Assembly: GCA_030692145.1 (NCBI GenBank)
Contig: JAUYCU010000066.1
Location: 1 to 5,547 of the forward strand
Length of the DNA: 5,547 bases
DNA from: a bacterium
GTDB lineage: Bacteria; Patescibacteriota; Minisyncoccia; RBG-13-40-8-A
Direction of reading: 5' to 3'
Below are positions 1-5,167 of this stretch, one piece after another. The position numbers and the translations under genes were made by a program. The notes under the pieces were generated by a model. The model saw only the letters and a list, made by a program, of their open reading frames with translations. It searched no databases and was not told where the DNA came from. Numbering within the stretch: position 1 is the stretch's first letter; every line of letters starts with the position of its first letter.

Positions 1-58
1 CTTCTTCGTTGATTCTTTCGATTTTTCTTTGTTCTTTTAATTTTTGTGCTTTACCCAT
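1..58 (-). CDS. N-terminal fragment of a charged hypothetical protein (runs off left edge)
   Basis: Reading leftward from an ATG at 58-56, 19 codons remain open to the window edge and begin MGKAQKLKEQRKIERINEE. The visible part is strongly charged (Lys, Arg, Glu, Gln), helical in character and without a signal peptide in these residues. Such a basic head could precede a membrane segment or a coiled coil, but nothing after residue 19 is visible and I do not recognise the family. There is no Shine-Dalgarno sequence in front of the ATG. Two overlapping perfect TATAAT boxes lie 31-41 bases upstream on this strand, which supports the start. It is divergent from the gene at 99. Function is unknown. 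Confidence 0.6.
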   Translation of the reverse strand, partial: MGKAQKLKEQRKIERINEE

Positions 59-62
59 AGTC

Positions 63-90
63 TTGTATTTTTTGGTTAATTTATTATGAT
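63..90 (+). promoter_or_regulatory. Candidate promoter of the rightward two-gene unit
   Basis: TTGTAT (63-68) and TATGAT (85-90) are separated by 16 bases and resemble sigma-70 -35 and -10 elements. Only 8 bases lie between the -10 and the ATG at 99, so a transcript from this promoter would start at or next to the start codon, that is, be leaderless. The AT-rich background makes chance matches likely, so this is moderate evidence only. Confidence 0.4.
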
Positions 91-99
91 TATATTATA
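89..99 (-). promoter_or_regulatory. Divergent promoter -10 region for the leftward gene
   Basis: The minus strand reads TATAATATAAT here: two overlapping perfect -10 hexamers (99-94 and 94-89). Initiation about 7 bases downstream would give a leader of roughly 25-30 nt before the ATG at 58. No good -35 hexamer is visible (TTTCAA at 117-112 for the inner box). The same bases overlap the promoter and start codon of the rightward gene at 99, so the two promoters probably share or compete for polymerase. Confidence 0.5.
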
Positions 100-434
100 T
101 GGTATTTGATTTTGAAAAAGCAAAGGAGGATAGAGGTAAATTGAAAAAAGACAGAGAAGCGGCAAAAGAAGAAAGACGGCAAGAGATAATCGATTCCGTG
201 GGCAAAGAGAGTGGAAGAGAGTATATTGTTTATATTGATATTGACGGCGGAGAAGATTTCAGAAAAGAACCAATAAGGGCCAACAGCGCGATTGAGGCTA
301 TATCCTCGGTTCTTCTTAATACTAAAATGAAGGGGATACGAATTGTCGAAAAAAACTGCATGGCTAAAGACGTAGAAACAGGAGAGTTGTTCTCTGTTGA
401 CGGAAAATCTGAACAGCCATTGACAAAAGAGTAA
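99..434 (+). CDS. Hypothetical 111-aa protein, charged helix plus small alpha/beta domain
   Basis: No family recognised. Residues 1-33 are almost wholly charged (EKAKEDRGKLKKDREAAKEE and onward) and should form a helix or coiled coil. Residues 41-90 look like a small alpha/beta fold: a strand (REYIVYIDIDGG), a loop with EPIRANS, a helix (AIEAISSVLLN) and a second strand (KGIRIVEKN). No signal peptide or membrane segment is present, so it is probably cytoplasmic. The ATG at 99 lacks a Shine-Dalgarno site but sits 8 bases from a -10-like box. An alternative in-frame start is TTG at 141, preceded by AAGGAGG at 123-129, which would give 97 aa. The gene ends TAA at 434, and the next gene's ATG lies 31 bases on, so the two probably form one transcript. 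Confidence 0.7.
   Translation: MVFDFEKAKEDRGKLKKDREAAKEERRQEIIDSVGKESGREYIVYIDIDGGEDFRKEPIRANSAIEAISSVLLNTKMKGIRIVEKNCMAKDVETGELFSVDGKSEQPLTKE
123..129 (+). promoter_or_regulatory. Internal Shine-Dalgarno-like site suggesting an alternative TTG start at 141
   Basis: AAGGAGG lies inside the reading frame that begins at 99, 11 bases before an in-frame TTG at 141. It equals the consensus seen in front of the downstream gene (454-461). It also simply encodes Lys-Glu-Asp in a charged helix, so it may be coincidental; the spacing is on the long side. Confidence 0.3.
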
Positions 435-453
435 TTTTTTGATAGAATCGAAT

Positions 454-461
454 AAAGGAGG
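454..461 (+). promoter_or_regulatory. Strong Shine-Dalgarno site fixing the start at 466
   Basis: AAAGGAGG is complementary to the 16S rRNA tail and ends 4 bases before the ATG at 466. It decides the start of the 53-aa protein: the same frame is open from a TTG at 439, but that TTG has no ribosome binding site and would place this motif inside the coding sequence. Confidence 0.8.
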
Positions 462-465
462 AGAA

Positions 466-627
466 ATGAAAGCTTTTATATTGTACATTAAGAATCTGGA
501 TGGAACCGAAGAAACAATTACTGTTCTCGACTACGTTGAGATTAAGGAGATCAACGTTAAAAGAGTTAAAAAACTCGAAACCAAAGATCAAAAATCTCTC
601 CTTGAAAAAGAACCCCCAAAACGATGA
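466..627 (+). CDS. Hypothetical 53-aa protein
   Basis: This small protein starts MKAFILYIKNLDGTEE. It appears to have a beta hairpin (AFILYI, turn NLDGTEE, TITVLDY) followed by a Lys- and Glu-rich tail ending EPPKR. No membrane segment, Cys motif or known family is seen. The start at 466 is chosen for its strong ribosome binding site. The first strand and Asp-Gly turn (FILYIKNLDG) loosely resemble YIVYIDIDGG in the protein encoded just upstream, so the two may be distantly related or share a fold; this is weak. The last six codons and the TGA stop lie inside the stem-loop of the terminator at 611-644. Use of TGA as a stop is evidence that UGA is not recoded in this organism. Confidence 0.65.
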   Translation: MKAFILYIKNLDGTEETITVLDYVEIKEINVKRVKKLETKDQKSLLEKEPPKR

Positions 628-644
628 GGGGGTTTTGTTTTTTT
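611..644. terminator. Rho-independent terminator, probably bidirectional
   Basis: AACCCCC (611-617) pairs with GGGGGTT (628-634) around a 10-base loop, followed on the plus strand by a T-rich tract to 644. It ends the two-gene plus-strand unit and overlaps the last codons and stop of the 53-aa gene. On the minus strand the same stem is followed by TTCTTTTT, so it can also stop transcripts coming from the convergent 55-aa gene. Confidence 0.85.
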
Positions 645-653
645 CTTAAAAGA

Positions 654-665
654 CGGATTATTAAA
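654..665 (+). repeat. Single copy of the CGGATTATTAAA motif
   Basis: This 12-base sequence is identical and in the same orientation to the two tandem copies at 2174-2185 and 2187-2198. It lies in the short gap between the terminator at 611-644 and the stop of the 55-aa gene. Its role is unknown. Confidence 0.55.
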
Positions 666-699
666 AACCCTGCTTGGCGTTCTATAGGCTGTTTTCCCC

Positions 700-867
700 T
701 TATGGGTTTGTTTTGCTGCGTATTTCTTCATATTGATTAATTCTTTCGGTAAATTTGTTGAAATTATCCAAACTTTTGAAAATCGTGATTAAAAAAATTA
801 CCACCACTACTCCGATAATGGCCAAACTGACTTTTGTCTCTATCTGAAGCGAAAAAACATTTCTCAT
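700..867 (-). CDS. Small single-pass membrane protein, 55 aa
   Basis: An ATG at 867-865 opens a 55-codon frame ending TAA at 702-700. Residues 1-12 (MRNVFSLQIETK) are short and mildly basic. Residues 13-30 (VSLAIIGVVVVIFLITIF) form one strong transmembrane helix. Residues 31-55 are polar and probably helical (SLDNFNKFTERINQYEEIR). There is no Cys lipobox and no obvious signal cleavage site, so it is likely an inner-membrane-anchored small protein. A perfect TATAAT ends 8 bases before the ATG, and there is no Shine-Dalgarno, so the mRNA may be leaderless. It lies downstream of the pilus ATPase gene in the same direction but is separated by a strong terminator, so a shared function is not implied. 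No family is recognised. Confidence 0.6.
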   Translation of the reverse strand: MRNVFSLQIETKVSLAIIGVVVVIFLITIFKSLDNFNKFTERINQYEEIRSKTNP

Positions 868-875
868 CTGTCTTA

Positions 876-881
876 ATTATA
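876..881 (-). promoter_or_regulatory. Perfect -10 box for the 55-aa membrane protein gene
   Basis: TATAAT on the minus strand, 8 bases from the ATG at 867. The sequence 17 bases upstream (TTTCTA) is a poor -35. The spacing predicts a transcription start at or next to the A of ATG. It lies just past the terminator of the upstream ATPase gene, consistent with independent transcription. Confidence 0.55.
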
Positions 882-906
882 CTACTTTAAAAATTTTTTA
901 GAAATT

Positions 907-935
907 AAAAAAGAGCCGCCACTGGCGGCTCTTTT
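907..935 (-). terminator. Rho-independent terminator after the GspE/PilB-like gene
   Basis: AAAAGAGCCGCC (909-920) and GGCGGCTCTTTT (924-935) form a perfect 12-bp stem with the 3-base loop ACT. On the minus strand it is followed by a run of T, and it begins 18 bases after the TAG stop of the ATPase gene. The plus-strand side also has four T, but no plus-strand gene ends here. Confidence 0.9.
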
Positions 936-953
936 GAAATATGAAATTAAAAC

Positions 954-2150
954 CTACAACGGCGTGACGCGAATTGCTTCTTCCAAGGTTATGCCCCCCT
1001 TAATCGCTTTTTGTACAGCTACCTCTCTTAATGTTTTCATTCCGCTTTTTTTGGCTTGTGCCTCTATTTCCGTAAAAGATGCTCCAGACATAATCATTTG
1101 TTGAATGTCTTTATCAATAAACATAACTTCAAAAATAGCAGTCCTTCCTGAATAACCGAGGTTTTCACAGGCATCACACCCTCTCCCTCTGAAAAATTTC
1201 GCCCCGCCATCAATGTTAGCCCCGCTTACCGCAATTAATTTTTTATCAGGAATTACTTCTTCTTTACATTTAGGACAAGTCGTTCTTACTAATCTTTGCG
1301 CAATTACCGCCAAAAGAGAGGAGGCTATCAATGAGCGCGATAATCCCAATTCCGCGAACCTAATAATTGCACCTACGGAATTAATCGTGTGCATCGTGGA
1401 GAGAAAAAGCGCACCCATCAAAGCTGCGCGCACGGAAATTTCCGCGGTTTCGTCGTCGCGAATTTCTCCAATCATCATCACGTCCGGATCTTGTCTTAAA
1501 ATCGAACGCAGTCCTGCGGCGAAAGTGTATCCGATTTCCGGATGAATCTGAGATTGACGTATTCCCGACAACAATAATTCAATCGGGTCCTCCAGAGTAA
1601 TAATGTTGTGTTCTTGTTTTACTGAATTCAAAAGATTCAAAAGAGTATAAAGCGTAGATGTCTTACCGCTTCCGCCTGGCCCGGTAACTAAAACCATTCC
1701 CGATGGCCGCTTAATGACTTCTTTTAATTTTTCTGCAACGTCCGTACTCATCCCCAATTTTTCCAGGTCCTCAAATAAAAACTCCTTACGATTTAAAATA
1801 CGAATTACCGCTGCTTCGCCAAGTGCCGTGGGGAAAATCGATAATCTCAGGTCGACCGGATCGGCATTCGGGTCGAATTGAAACAAAATATGGCCGTCCT
1901 GCGGTTTTCTTTTCTCAATGGTATCAATTTGCGCCATTGCTTTCAGCCGCGCGATAATCATTTCCATAAACGATGTGGCCACCGCTTCTATGGTCTGAAG
2001 AATTCCGTCGATTCTGAAACGCACCAGTACCTTATCCTTTAAGGGATCAAAGTGAATATCGGAAGCGCCCTTGTTTATTCCCTGGACAATTATACTGTCC
2101 ACCCAATCGGGTATCGAAGCGCTGTAATTTTTTTCTTTTTTTGTTGCCAT
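954..2150 (-). CDS. Type IV pilus / type II secretion assembly ATPase (GspE/PilB family), short form
   Basis: This is a hexameric cytoplasmic ATPase that powers extension of a type IV pilus or related secretion filament. The 398 residues show, in order: the N2 domain (residues 12-120, with SDIHFDP and the arginine-bearing LRLSIFPTALGE and VIRIL), Walker A GPGGSGKT (157-164, Gly where Thr is usual), the Asp box IITLEDPIE (183-191), Walker B around RQDPDVMMIGEIR (219-231), the His box STMHT (251-255), and a zinc-binding tetracysteine (C292, C295, C325, C328) followed by GYSGRTAIFEV. The tetracysteine and the LRQDPD motif favour GspE/PilB over the retraction ATPase PilT. Canonical PilB and GspE are about 500-570 aa; the N-terminal N1 (MshEN-like) domain is absent. 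The ATG at 2150 follows rtcB by 77 bases and has no usable Shine-Dalgarno (AAAGG abuts the ATG). No other pilus gene is in the window, so PilB versus GspE cannot be settled. Confidence 0.92.
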   Translation of the reverse strand: MATKKEKNYSASIPDWVDSIIVQGINKGASDIHFDPLKDKVLVRFRIDGILQTIEAVATSFMEMIIARLKAMAQIDTIEKRKPQDGHILFQFDPNADPVDLRLSIFPTALGEAAVIRILNRKEFLFEDLEKLGMSTDVAEKLKEVIKRPSGMVLVTGPGGSGKTSTLYTLLNLLNSVKQEHNIITLEDPIELLLSGIRQSQIHPEIGYTFAAGLRSILRQDPDVMMIGEIRDDETAEISVRAALMGALFLSTMHTINSVGAIIRFAELGLSRSLIASSLLAVIAQRLVRTTCPKCKEEVIPDKKLIAVSGANIDGGAKFFRGRGCDACENLGYSGRTAIFEVMFIDKDIQQMIMSGASFTEIEAQAKKSGMKTLREVAVQKAIKGGITLEEAIRVTPL

Positions 2151-2156
2151 GCCTTT

Positions 2157-2162
2157 ATTTTA
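2157..2162 (-). promoter_or_regulatory. Candidate -10 box directly before the ATPase gene
   Basis: TAAAAT on the minus strand ends 6 bases before the ATG at 2150. TTTAAT, 17 bases farther upstream inside the tandem repeat, is a weak -35. If used, the transcript would be essentially leaderless. Read-through from rtcB is equally possible, since no convincing terminator follows rtcB. Confidence 0.3.
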
Positions 2163-2172
2163 ATACAAAAAT

Positions 2173-2198
2173 GCGGATTATTAAAGCGGATTATTAAA
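2173..2198 (+). repeat. Perfect 13-bp tandem duplication in the rtcB-ATPase gap
   Basis: GCGGATTATTAAA occurs twice back to back (2173-2185 and 2186-2198). A third copy of its last 12 bases is at 654-665. The tandem pair occupies the region where a -35 element for the ATPase gene would lie. It may be a regulatory site, a replication-slippage product or an intergenic repeat family. Confidence 0.7.
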
Positions 2199-2211
2199 TA
2201 TGTATTTTGCC

Positions 2212-2226
2212 TCCCGCCTACTCGCG
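2212..2226. repeat. GC-rich sequence related to the insert in archease
   Basis: TCCCGCCT (2212-2219) is identical to 5213-5220 in the archease insert. The adjoining ACTCGCG (2220-2226) is the reverse complement of CGCGAGT at 5228-5234 in that insert. It begins one base after the rtcB stop codon on the transcribed strand, in an otherwise AT-rich gap. It has no hairpin or T tract of its own convincing enough to be a terminator. Confidence 0.4.
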
Positions 2227-2227
2227 T

Positions 2228-5161
2228 TTATTCTCCCTTAATCACTGCCAATGGTACTAAGCGTGCGACTTTTTGCGACAATCCGGCTTGATGCACCACA
2301 TCCACTACTTCGTCGATATTTTTATAGGCCTGAGGCGCTTCTTCGGCAATGCCGCGCATACTGTAGCATTTTACCAAAATTCCTTTTGCTTTCAAATTAT
2401 TGATAATTTCTTGCCCTGATAAACTCCTTGCTGCGGCGTTTCTCGACATTGTTCTGCCTGCGCCGTGACAAGTCGAATACCAGGATTCTTTTCCTTTTTC
2501 CGTGCCAACCAAAACATAGGAGGCGGTGCCCATTGAACCAGGAATTAAAACCGGCTGACCAACGAATGCGCGAGTAGCTCCTTTACGGTGAACAACGACC
2601 TCTGTTTCTTTGCCATTAACTTCATATTTCTCGATTTTGGCAATATTGTGCGCAACGTCATAAACGGCACTAAGTTTTATTTTCTCTCCCAAAACCTCCT
2701 TCCAGGCCTTTCTGATATAATGCGCAATCATCTGACGATTGGCCCAAGCGTAATTCGCTCCGGCTGACATGGCTTTAAAATATCTTTGGCCTTCGGACGA
2801 TTTAAATGGCACACAAGCCAATTCTCTGTCCGGCAAAGACACGTTATATTTACTCATCGTTCGCATCATCAATTGAATATAATCGGTGGCAATTTGATGA
2901 CCGAGGCCGCGCGAACCAGTGTGAATCATTACTAAAATTTGGTTTTTGAATAATCCGAATTTTTGCGCAGTATCTTCGTCAAAAATTTCGCCTACTTTTT
3001 GGATTTCCAAGAAATGATTTCCCGAACCGAGTGTTCCTACCTGGTCTCTGCCGCGGTTTTTGGCGTGTTCTGAAACAACCGATGCATCGGCTTGGTCGAT
3101 GCATCCGTTTGATTCGCAATTTTTTATGTCTTCCTCTTCCCCATACCCCTGCTCAACCAATTTTTTCGCCCCGCCTTTTAAAATTTCGTTCAAGGCATCG
3201 ATACTTAATTTGATTTGCCTGCCCCGACCGAGTCCGGATGGCACTTCTTTTTGCATTTCCGTGGTCAATTTGTCCAAATAGGGCAAAATTTCCTTTTCCG
3301 ACAATTCGGATTTTAAAAGTTTCATTCCGCAGTTAGAAACCACAAAATTGTTAGCAATAAAATTATGGTCGGGGTGATTTACGGTAAAATCGTAAACAAA
3401 ATCTTTATAAGGAACCTTTTCAATTTTTTCGATTTCATCCCAAACCAATCCTTTATTTCCGTAAGCATATTCCCTTTTATATTCTTCAAATGATGGAAAA
3501 CTAAAAGCAATTCGGGGATTTCCGCGCTTCCTTCTAACTCCCCAGCTTTCTTCTTCAAAAAGAGAATGATAAAGGAATTGAACGGGAGTATATTTACTGC
3601 TATATTTCTCTACTAATTTTTTAAAATCTCCCTTCTTCTTATATAATTTTTTAATTTCCTTTCTCGCCTCAGTTCTTAAATCAACTATTTTTAATTTTTT
3701 CTTTAAATAATTTGCTGCCAGGCAGGATTTTTTAAATTTTTCTCGATTATACTCGTAGCTTATTGTTTCGAAAAACCTAATAAGATTATCTGCTTTTTCT
3801 CTTATTTGTAAACGAAAACCGATTGTAATTCCTTTTTTCCCCTTATATTCATACCCAGGAACTTCTTGAATGGTATGGGTTTTAATCTTAAACTTACCTA
3901 AAAGCTCTTGTACGTCTTCTAAAAATAATCTTGCGTTTCTTTTTAATCTTTCGGATTTTTGCATATTTAATTGAGGAGTATAAAAATTATATTTATTTAA
4001 AGTTGAAGGAGTAGAAAGCTCTGCGCCAAAGAAAGAAGCTAAAAATAATCTTTTTTGCCACAAGGGGCAGTTAAAAATCCATTTTGGTATCCTATATTCT
4101 TTTTCTGTTCTTAATCCGTACGGTAGGCCCAATGCTACTAAAAAAGTAGCAAAACCAGAAGAAGAAACCCTGAAGCTATTTTCTGTTGTAGAAAATTTAT
4201 ATTCTTTATAATGAGTTTTAATTCTGTGATTTCTTCCCCGGCTATAAATCCTAGATGGAGTAAATCCTACTCTTTTAATATCGTTACGAATATCAATTAA
4301 ATCTTCTTTCTTTCCATAAAAACCAACGGTTCCAACTTTCCCCCTTCCAATAAATGAAATACATCCGTCCCCCAAAACATATCCCATTATTTTTAATAAA
4401 TAAGGTAGCTCGGGAGAATCATATTTTAAAGGAAAAACATTTAATCTTTTTAAATGGGAAAGAATTTGTTTAAAAGCATTTCCTGAATTATCTTTTAATT
4501 TTGTTAATGCTTTCTTAAAGCTGTCTTCTGACAAAATAATCTTATTAGAAGGTTTTTTATAGCGCACACCCTTAAATGGCAAAATAGCTATTTTATCTCC
4601 TTCCGTAAGTCTCTTTGTTTCTTTCATGCCGTCAGATGTATAAATTGGATGATCTTCGGTAACTTTAATTTGATTCCCGGCAATAGTAGTAATTTGAACA
4701 ATATGGGGGTTGCAAATCTTTTTCAAAAAATAAACAGGAGAAGAAATGGCAAGGCTTTTTTTTCTAAAAACTGCGTGTTGAAGATTAATGTCTTTCCAGT
4801 TGTTTTCTAATTGATTAATCGGCATATAGCATCCATGCTCTAATAAAACATTTGTATCTCCAGAGGTACAATTTATGTCATATCCCACTCCGCCGGGCGA
4901 AATTATTCCTTTCTCCGCGTCCATTGCCGCTACTCCGCCAATGGGAAATCCGTACCCTTCGTGAATATCCGGCATAGCCATACTGAAATTAACGATTCCC
5001 GGCAACATTGCGGTATTTATCAATTGTTCCACAGATCTGTCTTTAAAAACCTCGTTCAGCATTTTCTCCGAAACATAAATCCTTGCCGGAACATTCATTT
5101 TCCCTCTTTTCCCGATTTCCCAAATATAGTCGTTTATTTTCTTGAAATCATCTTTTTGCAT
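2228..5161 (-). CDS. rtcB: RNA-splicing ligase RtcB precursor with internal intein
   Basis: RtcB joins RNA 2',3'-cyclic phosphate or 3'-phosphate ends to 5'-OH ends, using GTP and Mn2+, in tRNA splicing and RNA repair. The 977-aa precursor contains a 513-aa intein (residues 98-610); the joined exteins give a 464-aa enzyme, the family's normal size. In spliced numbering all expected active-site residues are present: D95 and C98 in GGVGYDINCG, N202, H203 and E206 in GSGNHFLE, H234 in HTGSRGLGH, H325 in YDVAHNIAK, the VHRKGATRAF loop, and the guanylylated H386 in STCHGAGRTMSR. A C-terminal PLAVIKGE carries the conserved Lys. The numbering of C98, N202, H203, E206 and H234 matches that reported for the Pyrococcus horikoshii enzyme. 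The ATG at 5161 follows the archease stop by 6 bases and has no Shine-Dalgarno, suggesting translational coupling. Confidence 0.97.
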   Translation of the reverse strand: MQKDDFKKINDYIWEIGKRGKMNVPARIYVSEKMLNEVFKDRSVEQLINTAMLPGIVNFSMAMPDIHEGYGFPIGGVAAMDAEKGIISPGGVGYDINCTSGDTNVLLEHGCYMPINQLENNWKDINLQHAVFRKKSLAISSPVYFLKKICNPHIVQITTIAGNQIKVTEDHPIYTSDGMKETKRLTEGDKIAILPFKGVRYKKPSNKIILSEDSFKKALTKLKDNSGNAFKQILSHLKRLNVFPLKYDSPELPYLLKIMGYVLGDGCISFIGRGKVGTVGFYGKKEDLIDIRNDIKRVGFTPSRIYSRGRNHRIKTHYKEYKFSTTENSFRVSSSGFATFLVALGLPYGLRTEKEYRIPKWIFNCPLWQKRLFLASFFGAELSTPSTLNKYNFYTPQLNMQKSERLKRNARLFLEDVQELLGKFKIKTHTIQEVPGYEYKGKKGITIGFRLQIREKADNLIRFFETISYEYNREKFKKSCLAANYLKKKLKIVDLRTEARKEIKKLYKKKGDFKKLVEKYSSKYTPVQFLYHSLFEEESWGVRRKRGNPRIAFSFPSFEEYKREYAYGNKGLVWDEIEKIEKVPYKDFVYDFTVNHPDHNFIANNFVVSNCGMKLLKSELSEKEILPYLDKLTTEMQKEVPSGLGRGRQIKLSIDALNEILKGGAKKLVEQGYGEEEDIKNCESNGCIDQADASVVSEHAKNRGRDQVGTLGSGNHFLEIQKVGEIFDEDTAQKFGLFKNQILVMIHTGSRGLGHQIATDYIQLMMRTMSKYNVSLPDRELACVPFKSSEGQRYFKAMSAGANYAWANRQMIAHYIRKAWKEVLGEKIKLSAVYDVAHNIAKIEKYEVNGKETEVVVHRKGATRAFVGQPVLIPGSMGTASYVLVGTEKGKESWYSTCHGAGRTMSRNAAARSLSGQEIINNLKAKGILVKCYSMRGIAEEAPQAYKNIDEVVDVVHQAGLSQKVARLVPLAVIKGE
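3332..4870 (-). mobile_element. LAGLIDADG homing-endonuclease intein inserted before the catalytic Cys of RtcB
   Basis: This 513-residue in-frame element begins with Cys (block A, CTSGDTNVLL) and ends with VVSN before the extein Cys. Intein positions: block B TEDH (71-74, the TxxH motif), first endonuclease motif IMGYVLGDG (161-169, acidic D168), second motif LASFFGAEL (277-285, acidic E284), block F VYDFTVNH (492-499, with D494), and block G ending at N513. H502 lies in DHNFIAN. The penultimate residue is Ser512, not the usual His. Both endonuclease motifs keep an acidic residue at the catalytic place, so homing activity is plausible. About 200 residues separate the second motif from block F, including a Lys-rich segment (376-430). 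Sampled 60-base stretches are 20-28% G+C, against 45-50% in the flanking rtcB, which suggests separate ancestry. The RtcB site just before this Cys is a known intein site in archaea. Confidence 0.95.
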
Positions 5162-5167
5162 ACTGTT

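Noticed and set aside
439..465. TTG at 439 as start of the small protein
   Set aside because: It has no ribosome binding site, and using it would place the perfect AAAGGAGG inside the coding region; the ATG at 466 is better.
90..591. Two overlapping minus-strand open frames opposite the small plus-strand genes
   Set aside because: They are Phe-rich mirror translations of Lys/Glu-rich coding sequence. The plus strand has the strong Shine-Dalgarno site and the terminator.
625..627. UGA as a sense codon (code 25, as in Gracilibacteria)
   Set aside because: TGA ends the 53-aa frame inside a terminator, and no in-frame TGA is needed in any conserved gene.
672..694. Possible hairpin downstream of the 55-aa gene
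   Set aside because: Pairing between the GGC and GCC parts is short and mismatched; the stem at 611-634 is a far better terminator for this strand.
1213..1545. Plus-strand open frame of 110 codons opposite the GspE/PilB-like gene
   Set aside because: It is antisense to a gene with clear catalytic motifs, has no ribosome binding site, and its translation shows no recognisable fold.
3080..3105. CGATGCATC occurring twice, 17 bases apart, in rtcB
   Set aside because: It encodes conserved RtcB-like sequence (CIDQADAS) without interrupting it, so it is probably coincidental codon choice.
3031..3281. Plus-strand open frames opposite rtcB
   Set aside because: They are antisense to highly conserved RtcB extein sequence and have no start signals.
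3715..3725. CTGCC-A-GGCAG palindrome inside the intein
   Set aside because: It is short, and I cannot show that it interrupts a conserved pattern; it could be a small relic of the GC-rich repeats but is not supported.
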